Assembly: GCA_022836615.1 (NCBI GenBank)
Contig: MU405223.1
Coordinates: 310,001 to 374,000 of the forward strand
Direction: 5' to 3'
From: Annulohypoxylon bovei var. microspora
Taxonomy: Eukaryota; Ascomycota; Sordariomycetes; Xylariales; Hypoxylaceae
DNA: 64,000 bases
Shown here: piece by piece, positions 46,270 through 57,200 of the stretch
How the letters are laid out: every line of letters begins with the position of its first letter
Position numbering within the stretch: the first letter of the stretch is position 1
Made by a program: the position numbers and the translations under genes
The notes under the pieces: model-generated
Database searches by the model: none
What the model saw: only the letters and a program-made list of their open reading frames with translations
What the model was told of the DNA's origin: nothing

Positions 46270-46278
46270 GTCTGGCTA

Positions 46279-49200
46279 TCGCCCTTAAAAGTCTTAAAGT
46301 GCTAAGGATTTAAGAGAGATAGACCCCACAATATACATGTACCGGTACATAATCGAGTCCCATTTGATCATTGATCTTGCAAAAACCCCCACTAGCCAAC
46401 CCACTAGCCCACCAACCCGCTGAAGGCTCATTCCCTGGAATTCCTGCGCGGTGTTCTCAGGGGAATCAGGGGCGAGTAATTGCGTAGTGTTACCCTAATA
46501 GGAATAGAGCGCGATTGGTAAAATAGCTAAAAACCTGGAAGCGAGTAGGCAGGTAGCCACTGATGTCGTTTTAAGAGTCTTTCATTTCATCATGGGCATT
46601 CAGCATCCACTAAACATACTATGTACAGTGGGTGTACATCCCTTTTCAACCTTTCAAGTCCCTTTCAAGTCCACTTCCCTTCCCCACGGCCAGCCACAGG
46701 AAACTAGGACTTGGAACATCAGCACGTTTGCTTCTCCTCTATCCAATCTGACCAATCTATTCCATCCAATTTTAGATCTGTTACTGTGTAGGTATCCAGG
46801 TGTCCAGGCCAGTCAGGTGTTGATGTGCGGGTTTATATTAAGAGTTTGTTTCATGATAACACTTAAAGGGGCTCTTACAGCCCTTTCGCCCTCTCACAAC
46901 CTTAGTGGAAGACGACGCATACCAACATCGTGGACCGAATAACAAATAGCATTCCTCGTCTTAATCGAATTCGTAAGTCAAGTCCAACTGTCTAACAAGA
47001 GGCATGCAAGATTCGGTTTAGGCTTTCTACATGCTTCATATTCCTGTTTTCTAATTGGTCACTCGCCTGGCCTCGTATACCTACCTACCTAGGTATGTAC
47101 TGTACCTAGTAGGTAGCATAGCATAACACAAAAATATCTAAGGTAAACGGATGCGGGATGTTTGCCGTTCACTAACCACAATGTCAGGATGTTTCATTTC
47201 CTGTCCGTCATATTGAAGCCGCTTGAATCTAAAGCTAAGTAAAGCCGAGAGATTCAAGCCAGGGCTTCGTGGACTAATCGATGATTGTGTGCTCCGTGCC
47301 GTTCTATCTCTCTCTGTGGCGTAAGCGATGGAGATGAAGATGTGGGATGGGGGATGGGGGATGGGAAAGAAGTACATACATCCATCCATCCAATACTATG
47401 TAAAAAAGAAAACCTCCGAGTTCCAACATTTCATCTCGGATGGGGCTAGCCTTGACTAGGCTATTAAAAGAATCATCGTGAACATGAGGCTCCGCGGGGT
47501 GCTAGTCTTCCCGGATACCCCCCTTACCTGTTGAAGGTTTATTCGTATAAAACGTCGTCATCGCCTTGCTTCTCACCCCAAAATACGAGATGCAAAGCAG
47601 GATATATACTTCGGGGCCACGTATTACAGCTTGCGGCTCTCCATCAGCATTATTCTTCCACGCGTGTGTTTCCAAGGTACTTCGAAGTTTCTTCACTGCC
47701 GGTCACATCTGCTTGTCGGGTTACATGAATCGTTGGTAACCTGTTCTTTGTAATATATTTGCCTCTATTACTTAGCTAAGAAGCGTCCTACGTCCCAGGC
47801 GGATGGTCGCTCATCTTGCAGATAGATAAACCTACGGCGCGGCATATTCCCATATCCCCCCCGCTAGTTGACAGCTTTCATTCATCCAAATAAGGCTTCT
47901 ATGGCGCGTCAGCTGCATGTCAGCTAACCGCGAAAGCTGATTAGACCCGCATCATACGTTAGTAGCCGAAGGTTGGCAGCCACGTGCAGTTAGAGGCTTG
48001 TCTGACTTAGTCGGCTTGTTGTGTCGTTGTATGCACTTATCAATAGTGCATGGAGACGGCAAGCCATTTTCTACTTAGATAGGTGAGGTATTCGACTCTT
48101 ACGGCAGGATCATGCAAGATGATGAAATGGTGCAAGAGGATTGTCTCTGGATCGCCCTGTATGTGCTTAGGTAGGTAGATTAGTAAAATTCTGTATATGA
48201 TTATACCTATTTCCGATTCGATTCTGCGAATTTGAGTATTTTATTCAGCCATCACATCCTTTATTGCTATCACGGCTGACTTCATCTTATCGAATGGTAC
48301 CTTGTATGTAGACTACGAAAACAGTTAACCCCTATTATGGCGTAATACCTATGCCCACTTCATTTCGATGACAGGTATTTATAGCAGCCACCCAAATAGT
48401 GCTAAGCCATCGGCAAGATGATAAGATCTATCTATGTATGCAAGGAATTATTTCTTGCCTACTAGGTAGTAGGTGTTCGACTTTTTTGTTTCTTGGCTCA
48501 CCAATTCGGACAATCTACGTATACAAGAACCGGCCGAGAGTTAAGATTTTACTTCTTACATAGACACGCCTAAAAGGAGACTATTTTGAACTTGGTCCCA
48601 ACGGAACTGATCAACTCGGCATTTCCACTTAAGGGATTTCTTTTTTGAGCCGCCTGGTAGTCCCGTGGGCCAAAACATCAACTTGAGACGGCGGCTTTGG
48701 CGACTTTGCAAATCTTCACTGTCGATCTCGCGGAGCTAACCGGTCCTGAGGCTCCAACTAGAAGTCGAGTTCGAGAAGGGATACAGTCTTACCGACCCAA
48801 ACTCGGTAGTATTGAGAGCGGAAAACAAGATCGACGGAGGCCGATGTACAAGTACATGTGGGAAGAAATAGCCATCGACCTGGTCGCGGACGGGACACGA
48901 CCTTATCGAAATTAAACGATCTTCGAGACCCAATTTGATTGACGAATGCAACACTTCAATCGCGAGTGATAAGTGGGAGTATTATGCCTAGTATGTAGAA
49001 CTAAAGTAGGAGAAGTGTTCTTCTCCGATATTAGTTATTTTATTAGGTAGGTAAATTTCACACTACCAGCACTACCAGCACTGCTACCAACATAATATGT
49101 ACACCAACTTAGCTGCCGGGATTCTAGAGCTGGCTAGTATTTGGTAGATAATACTCTCATCAGCGTTCCCACAACTTGACTCGCGCAGCCGTTGCCACAC

Positions 49201-50813
49201 TCTTTCGACAAAATTGTTGTGACACAGGGTAGGTATACATCGAAATTGTTGCGAGAAAAGGGATGGATGCGTGCGGCTAGGGGAGCATTGAAGCGGACGT
49301 CGTCGACGAGCTGACGAATATTAAACCCATTCAACTCATTCGCCTTGCCTTACGTATACGCTGCCTTAGTCAAATGCTACTAAGGCTCGGCACCTCAAAA
49401 AAGACTACCTATCAATGCCTCTTGTGTTTCTTGTGGTAGGCAGAGCTGGTATACTACCTACGTACGCATACCAATCTGTCGTGCTCGATATCGAGATGGT
49501 TGAGGGACGACGTTGTGCAAGGGACGGGTATGAGCTTCATCTTAATTATGAAATTGCGAACAGGGATTTCCTAGTGGTAAACCAACCCTCTCTTCTTATG
49601 CTCTTGATTGCAGTAGCACACCGAATTTGCTCCTATCAGAACTTGACCACCTTTCACATGCGGACATCTAACGTCTGTCTAATGTCGGTTATGCATTTTA
49701 CGCACAGTATGTCAACAAGATATGTAATAGTAGATGATCGTCATAATCATCCATATCTCACCTATTAGGGAAGTTAGAGGAGAAGTCTTCCCAAGTTTAC
49801 CCCTGACTTGATGGTGTTCAAGTGGCTTCTAAAGGAGGGGGGGAAACTAGCGGTAACTAAGCGGCCTCGACTATTCGTGCTACTTGGGCGAATCATGACA
49901 ACGAGGCTACTCCAGGGACATACCTCTAACAGAAATTTGTTGACTTTGGTCCCTGCAGCCGCCTCGAATCCGTTTTTTAATAGCGAGGGGAAGAGAGTAG
50001 AATGGACTGAATGATCAGACTGATCTGGAATAACAACCAACTTAATCTTCAATCCTAAATTAGAAGCATCGTTTACTGTAGGTACTAAAAGTCTCGATTG
50101 TTCGAATATCTTGATTATCATGTTTCATGCATAGATACCTAGGTACCTATCTAGGCACATAATACACGAACATTGAATACATATGATTTGTTGTTCCGAA
50201 TATTTCGACTCTTAAAATGTTTTTATTCGATGCTCCAGATTCTCCCTCAATCAGTAGGTAACGGTGATAATAAATAACCTTGAAATAATAAAGTCAAGTT
50301 GAGGACTTTTCATATGCAGGTATAATGTAGCGTCTTGACCGTATCTGGTATAAGCCCTCTTGTAATTGGACGGATGAAGATTGGAAATGTTGCCAAGTTG
50401 CAATGACGGAGAGACAGGGGGCATGATAAGTGGGTCGCCGCACACACACTACCAGACTACATGGCCTACACAAGTTTTAGTGTGGTAACTCCCTAGTAAC
50501 TCCTAGCTAATACCCAGCTAACACAATTCCACAATTTTTAGTCTAGTACCCCTCCAAAAATACCAAAATATTATACATAGAAAAACACCACGCTTCTCTC
50601 CTGGCCACCAGTCTCTTTTTCTCTTGAGACTTCTTGTCTGCCACACAAACTCCTCTCCCGTAAACCATAGACTTAGACAGACTTTATCCTTCAGCATTCG
50701 TTGACTTGGATAGTCTATCCATTCATTTTCGTCTTTCCAAGACCGTTCTGCCTCTAGAACTTCACTTGAACCGGGCATATTTCCCCGCCTTGTATTAAAA
50801 CCACTAAGACAAG
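46279..50813. other. Large gene-poor intergenic region (about 4.5 kb)
   Basis: No gene can be supported. Palindromes TACCTAGGTA occur at 47086-47095 and 50136-50145 (another lies inside the transposon at 46155-46164). A GGATGGG/CATCCATC microsatellite occurs at about 47340-47392. A 72-codon frame at 48697-48915 and a 117-codon frame at 49415-49768 have no family features. The sequence after 50550 is probably the promoter and leader of the mutase gene. Confidence 0.55.
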
Positions 50814-52634
50814 ATGTGTGCAGACATGTAAGTTTCTTAGTTCTTTTAATCTGGAAGATGAAATTCCCTATTAAACTCACAATGACCGTTTTGGAAAAGT
50901 TCAATTGACTAATATTTGCACTTATAGCAACGTCGACGTTCTCGTCATCGGTGCTGGCCCTACGGGTCTAGGTGCTGCGAAGCGCCTCAATCAAGTGGTA
51001 TGCCTCACCGCCACTCACACCTGCTAGTATCGTGAACTGACCATTTGGTATAGAACGGTCCTTCATGGCTGATCATTGACTCCAACGACAAGGCGGGTGG
51101 TCTTGCCTCTACTGACGTCACCCCCGAGGGCTTCGTAAGTCTATTCAACCCAAGATCCTTTTCGCCTAGCAAGGAGCTAACCGTCGACTGTGCTTGACAG
51201 CTCTACGATGTCGGTGGACATGTTATCTTCTCTCACTACAAGTACTTCGACGACTGCATCGACGAGGCCCTTCCTAAGGAAGATGACTGGTACACCCACC
51301 AGCGTATCTCCTACGTCCGCTACAAGAACCTCTGGGTCCCTTACCCCTTCCAGAACAACATCTCCATGCTGCCTAAGGAGGATCAGGTCGAAGCTCTCGA
51401 CGGCCTAATCGATGCTGCCTTAGAGGTTCGCGTCGCAAACACCAAGCCCAAGGACTTCGACGAGTGGATCTTGCGTATGACTGGTACTGGCATTGCCAAC
51501 ATGTTCATGCGACCATACAACTACAAGGTCTGGGCTGTTCCTACCTCCAAGGTAAGTCATTAAATATCTCTAGACTGCTGAGGGCGGATTTTTCTAATTC
51601 GCGATCTCCAGATGCAATGCCAATGGCTTGGTGAGCGTGTGGCTGCCCCTGACGTCAAGAATGTTGTGAAGAACGTTGTTCTGAACAAGGTTGCCGGTAA
51701 CTGGGGCCCCAATGCCACATTCCGCTTCCCTGCCCGTGATGGTACTGGTGGCATCTGGATTGCTGTTGCCGACACTCTCCCCAAAGAGAAGACGCGCTTC
51801 GGTAAGAAGGGCGAAGTTACCAAGGTCGACGCCAACAAGAAGGTTGTTACTTTACAGGATGGCACGACAATTGGCTACGACAAGCTCGTCTCGACCATGA
51901 ACGTTGACCAATTGGTTGAGAAAATGGGCAACCAGGAGCTAGTTACCCTTAGCAAGGGCCTCTTCTACTCTTCCACTCACGTCATCGGTGTTGGTCTACG
52001 TGGCGAGCGACCCGAGCGTATCGGTGACAAGTGCTGGCTGTACTTCCCCGAAGACAACTGCCCGTTCTACCGAGCGACCATCTTCTCCAACTACTCCCCC
52101 TTCAACCAGCCCCAGGCTGATGTTAAGCTCCCGACGATCTCGATTGCGGATGGCAGCAAGCCTACAAGCACAGAGGCTAAGGAGGGTCCTTACTGGTCTA
52201 TCATGCTCGAGGTTTCTCAGTCATCCATGAAGCCGGTTGACGAGGCGAACCTGCTGAAGGACTGCATCCAGGGTTTGGTCAACACCGATATGATCAAGGC
52301 TGAGGATGAGATCGTCTCCACCTACCACCGCAAGTTTGACCACGGTTACCCCACGCCCACTCTAGAGCGTGAAGGTGTCCTGAAGCAACTTCTCCCCAAG
52401 CTTCAAGATCTCGACATCTACTCTCGTGGCCGCTTCGGCAGCTGGAGATACGAAGTTGGTAACCAGGACCACTCGTTCATGTTGGGTGTTGAGGCTGCCG
52501 ACCATATCGTAAACGGCGCGGTTGAGCTTACGCTAAACTACCCCGATTTCGTCAACTCCCGCCAAAACACCGAGCGTCGTCTTGACCAAGGCCCGTTGGC
52601 ATCTAAGAAGAGCCTACCTTCGCACCCCAAATAA
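50814..52634 (+). CDS. glfA: UDP-galactopyranose mutase
   Basis: This FAD enzyme interconverts UDP-galactopyranose and UDP-galactofuranose, the donor for galactofuranose in fungal galactomannan and glycoproteins. Five exons (50814-50827, 50928-50997, 51054-51134, 51201-51551, 51612-52634) give 512 residues, as expected for eukaryotic UGMs. The FAD dinucleotide-binding motif GAGPTGLG is at residues 13-20, after MCADINVDVLVI. GGHVIFSHYKYFDD marks the flexible substrate/FAD histidine loop typical of the fungal enzyme. YNYKVWAVPTSKMQCQWLGER, RYEVGNQDHSFMLGVEAAD and the final mixed helix follow. The first exon is only 14 nt. Cytosolic localisation is expected, with UDP-Galf then imported into the Golgi. 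Confidence 0.96.
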
Positions 52635-54207
52635 ATGCCTGACTCAATCGCGGGTGGCCTTAAAAGGCGTACATACTCGATTGATGTTGTGTTGCCCAGA
52701 GGCTCCTAGAAAGTACTAGAGAGTTTTTAAGAGTAATGTTGAGCATATGGCAAGTCATGTTTGATGAGTGCGACGGTAATGGAACGTTAGGATGATTCTG
52801 ACGCGGTCGTGTGATGAGATGGCATTATAAACCCTTGTTTCTCTGCGTTAGAGAGCCTGATGAATAGAAAGAAAGAAATAGATTTATGAACCCCATTGCT
52901 ATTTGATAATTCGCACAGGTAATGTACGGTGATGTAATTGTTAGCCAATAGGTTTGGACAACGTTGGAAATCCACCTATCTCTAACTGAAAATAGTCGAG
53001 AGTCGCATAAAATATCAATAGCCTTGCAGCTCATAAAATCTTACATGCCTACGCTACTACGCCGTTTGCGTATGTGGCTCCTAAGGGGAGCTATCGACAC
53101 AGCGAGAGTAGTAAGTAACATGATACCTGCCTCTCTAAATACTTGATAATATTTGCCTCTTATACAAATTGGTCGCACCGTCGCAGACAGGATAACGTAT
53201 ATGCCGTATATGCCGTCCTATGAGGCTATTTTGCTTGCCACAAGAAGAACGTTGTCAAAAGCAGAGTCGTGGGATCCTCTTAAAAGATATGCCACTTGGA
53301 TCGACTAAATATGTAATCCAGCCGAAGTGACACCATTCGCCTGCCAAGGATATGCTGCTAAGGTTATGGTTAGAGTTGGATTTTTAAGCTACGTAACTGC
53401 TCCATGCGATGTTCGTCACACCCCACGCAGCTTGCCACGGCTCGGAGCTCCCGCACTTTCCAACAATGTAAGTGATTTCTGTGCATAGTAAAGTTTGGTA
53501 AGAGCGGCAAATGTTCTCCGATATCTCGACGACCGGGTCAGGTGCAAGTTTGCCAGCTAGTAAAAGAGGGGAAAGCTAAGTTTCAAATGTAACTCCTGTT
53601 AGTGGAATACGAAACATTACGGGGCGGTCGCGACAGGAAATGGCCAACCAGCTAACTTTCCATGATTGTAATGAACGTATAAACGTATAAACTCATTCTG
53701 TATATACATATAGGTAGAGAGGGATTGTCTCTCCTCTTTGTATTAGTTTATTAAACGAATTTTCCTGTACTACAAACACTCTGGCCATTCACAAATAATT
53801 ACCTAGATCCTCGACTATAGAACTGGATCACTGGATCACTGGATCTTTGATGTACAATAGAGCGAGCAAGCAAGCAAGCAAACCTGCTGCCCGAATTTCA
53901 ATGCTAGCGGTCCTAGGACTAAGCGACAAGCACCAAATTCCACTTGCAGGATTCCACAAACCAGTAGATGACGACCCTAAACACTAGTGCACCCGATTCC
54001 TGGACAAATTGTACAAAAGCACAAAAGCTGCGGGCGGAGATCAACGACCCAGAAACAGAAACAGACACAGAAATAAAGAAATATTCGGTTTTGAAGGCGG
54101 CCAGACAAGCCATGTGTGTCGCGACGGTGGCATCTCGCTTGCTCTTTTCCCACTGAACGACACCGTGGCCGGCCAACCTGCCTACCTATGTATGTCGAGA
54201 TATCGTC
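52635..54207. other. Intergenic region upstream of the hybrid histidine kinase
   Basis: No gene can be supported. A triplicated CTGGATCA unit occurs at about 53820-53845, and an AGCA tandem at about 53866-53882. Small frames at 53919-54302 overlap the kinase leader and are probably upstream noise. Confidence 0.5.
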
Positions 54208-57200
54208 ATGGATGGGTCCGCGGTCATGTCGGACGACCAGCTCGATCCCCCAGCCCGTATCTTCGATCGGCTCCGGCAGCTAGGAGGCTTTACTTGGGAT
54301 GAATCTCGAAGGCCATTCCATTCAAGCTATGACAACTGGTATCCTATTTTCCTGAATGCGATGTGTTTCGCATAAATTGCATAATAGCCATATCTAACAT
54401 AGAGCGTCTTTTGTCTAGGCATATATATGGCACCAGATTCATATCGCCGTATTCAACTACTACCACGACGACACCCTTGCAACCCTTAGGCAGTCCGCCA
54501 GGGATCGTCAAATTAGCCCCGAACCGCCCATCTCCCAGCGACGTCGTCCACGTTGCTGGCTTTACCTCTCAGAGCGAAGCGAGTAGCGAACGCTCCTCGA
54601 CTTCTCCGCCCGCCTTCTCTAGCTTAGCTACCGACCTCTCCAACGTCGAAGAGCAGCCTATAGTCGCACGGGTATCCTACCACTGTCTTCGCGAGGAGAG
54701 AACATTTCAAATAGCGAAGAACTTGATCGCTACGGCCGATCCGGAAGGGCTACACAATGTGAAACCCATTGATCTCATTCGCCTGAGTCCGCAACCGGGC
54801 GATCGTGCGGCTATAATCGTGGCGATATATGAGCACCCGGGGGAGAACTATCTCTTTAAAACCATAGATCTAGGGCCGGCCTTCTTTTATGCTAGGAAAG
54901 TCGAGGATCGGTTCGAAGCCTATCGAAGAGCTGACTTCGCTCTAGAGTCTCCAATCAGTCTGGTCTACTTTCTCGACTTTGCGATCGGTGCTACGCAATG
55001 CCTGGAGATATTACACCATGGTCATGGTATGGTTCATGGAGAAATTAGAGCAGATGCGTTTCACTTTAATATCGAAACGAACAAGGTAAAACTAATATCT
55101 TTTGGCTCGGGGGTAAGGTCGTTCGAACATGGTCTCACCAGCACCGGGTGGTCGACGCTCTCTAAGGAGCTCGGGGCGAAGAACAAATTAGTTTACATCA
55201 GTCCCGAACAAACTGGCCGCATGCCAGCAGAGCCTGACACGAGGACTGACATTTATTCTTTGGGTGTCGTGTTTTGGATGCTTCTAACTCAGCAAGCTGT
55301 CTTTACAGGAGCTACGCCTTTAGATATCGTCCAGTGTGTACTCAGTCGTCGTATTCCTTTGGTATCTAGTATCCGGACAGATGTGCCCGATGTTCTGGCT
55401 CGCATCATACAAAAATGCACATCTAAGAATATCTCCGACCGTTATCATTCGGCTAGTGGCCTGCAGCATGATTTATATATGGTTCAGAAGTTACTGGGGA
55501 ATGGCGACTCGGCAGCCTTGAAAGAGTGGCATATAGCTTCGAAGGATATTTCGTCATTTTTCATGTTACCTACGACTATGGTTGGACGCCAGAAGGAGCA
55601 CAGTGAGCTTGTGAAAGTCATCGAAAGAGTCGCAAAAGGTCACGCTATTGCTAGTTCAGGGGCTGCTAACCGATTCTCGGACCACTCGGCCTTATCAAGC
55701 GAGCTCATCGACGCCGCTGATATTTCTAGCGAAGGCGCGAGTTCTGTGGAAGGGGGACTTCGACGAAGCGGCTCCTTCACCCATTCCTTCTCCGATTCGA
55801 AAGCACCGAGAAGTGTCGTCCAATCTTCACTCAACGGAACCGACACACAAACTATTTCTGGTGATACCATCTCTTCAAACCAATCAGCTTCCAGGTTAGG
55901 CAAACCTTGGGATAGACATCAATCAGTCTCTTTCGAACCCAAAACAGTCCTCGATACCCTTGGTGAACAACGGCAATCTTCCTCGCGGCATAGCGGTACA
56001 GAGACCTCTAGCCTTTCAAGACAATTGGGGTCGGCGAGGTTTCGAAGACGGGGCCATTGTGAGGTCATTACTATCGAGGGTGCAGGAGGTCTAGGGAAGA
56101 GTTTTTTGGTTCAACAAGTATTGGCTGATGCTAGGCGGAGAGGATATTGCGCAACGGCGAAATTCGATACTGCTAGGAGAACTGCGTTTGGACCATTGCT
56201 GAAACTCGTGTCTTCTCTGTTCAAGCAAGTATGGGGTGAAAGCAATACGGACACTCCTCTTCACCGATCTTTGAAGGATTACGTTCGTCCAATATGGCCG
56301 ATGCTTCACAACTTACTCGGACTCCCCGAGTTTCTCCTGGGTTCGCAAGCACCGGCATCGGCCCTGTCTCCTGCGCCGCAAGCCCCAACTCACGGCCGAA
56401 TTAGCAGAGTTTCGGCGAATAGGCGCAGCTCATCACCTATGAGCTCTCCTGGGAAGCCAGTAAAGCCTCGCCCTCAGAGTCCACGCGTAACGTCACAGAG
56501 CTCCCAAGATTTCCTGCGAAGTGGCGGTTCTACAAAGACGATCCGCTTAATGAACACGTTCTTAGATTTACTCAGGATATTCACGAGTCACCACTTCGTC
56601 TGCCTGTGTCTTGATGATCTCCAGTTCGCCGACGACGAGTCTCTAGAGTTGATCACTCAAGTTATTTCGGCGCGGCTTAAGATGGTATTAATTATAACGT
56701 ATCGCCCTGAAGACCTGTCTCCTGAGAAGGTCCAAAAGATTCTACAGCCGACCGAGACTGATGGTAATCCCCCCCCTTTCTCTTTTCACTCGAATGATAC
56801 AAGCTAAGTTTTAAGTTAAAATAGAACACCCTAAGTCTGGTGGTCCAAAGATTACTAGGATTGTGCTATCGCCTCTTACTGAATATGAGATCCTGCAGTA
56901 CGTGGCATCGACGTTATGCCGGCCCCTGGAAGACGTTGCTACTCTAGCCGTCGTGATCCAATCGAAGACCGCCGGCAACCCTTTTTATATGAGAGAGATG
57001 CTGAGTGCCTGCTACCGCAAAAGATGTATATGGTACGACTATAAAGAGAATAGATGGCTCTTCGACTTGGATTGGCTATTCGAACAGTTTAAAGGCGAAG
57101 ACAACTACGATGTCTTGAATAATGACTTCATCACGCGCCGACTGAGTGAGCTTCCCCCGGCGTCGCGAGCTATTTTAGCATGGGCAGCTCTTTTGGGTAA

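Larger units (their letters stand above)
45574..46278. mobile_element. Non-autonomous DNA transposon (MITE-like), Mutator-type ends
   Basis: The element body spans 45583-46269 (687 bp). Terminal inverted repeats of 58 bp (45583-45640 and 46212-46269) begin CGGTAACTCTAG and differ at one position only. Immediately outside both ends is the same 9-bp sequence GTCTGGCTA (45574-45582 and 46270-46278), a target-site duplication. The interior is AT-rich (especially 45720-45845) and has no open frame, so movement would depend on a transposase elsewhere. Nine-base duplications with long terminal repeats are the usual signature of the Mutator superfamily; the class call is inference. Each terminal repeat contains two copies of the submotif AAACAGGTA. 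Confidence 0.9.

Noticed and set aside
48697..48915. 72-codon frame on the plus strand
   Set aside because: It overlaps another frame of equal size on the other strand, and no family was recognised.
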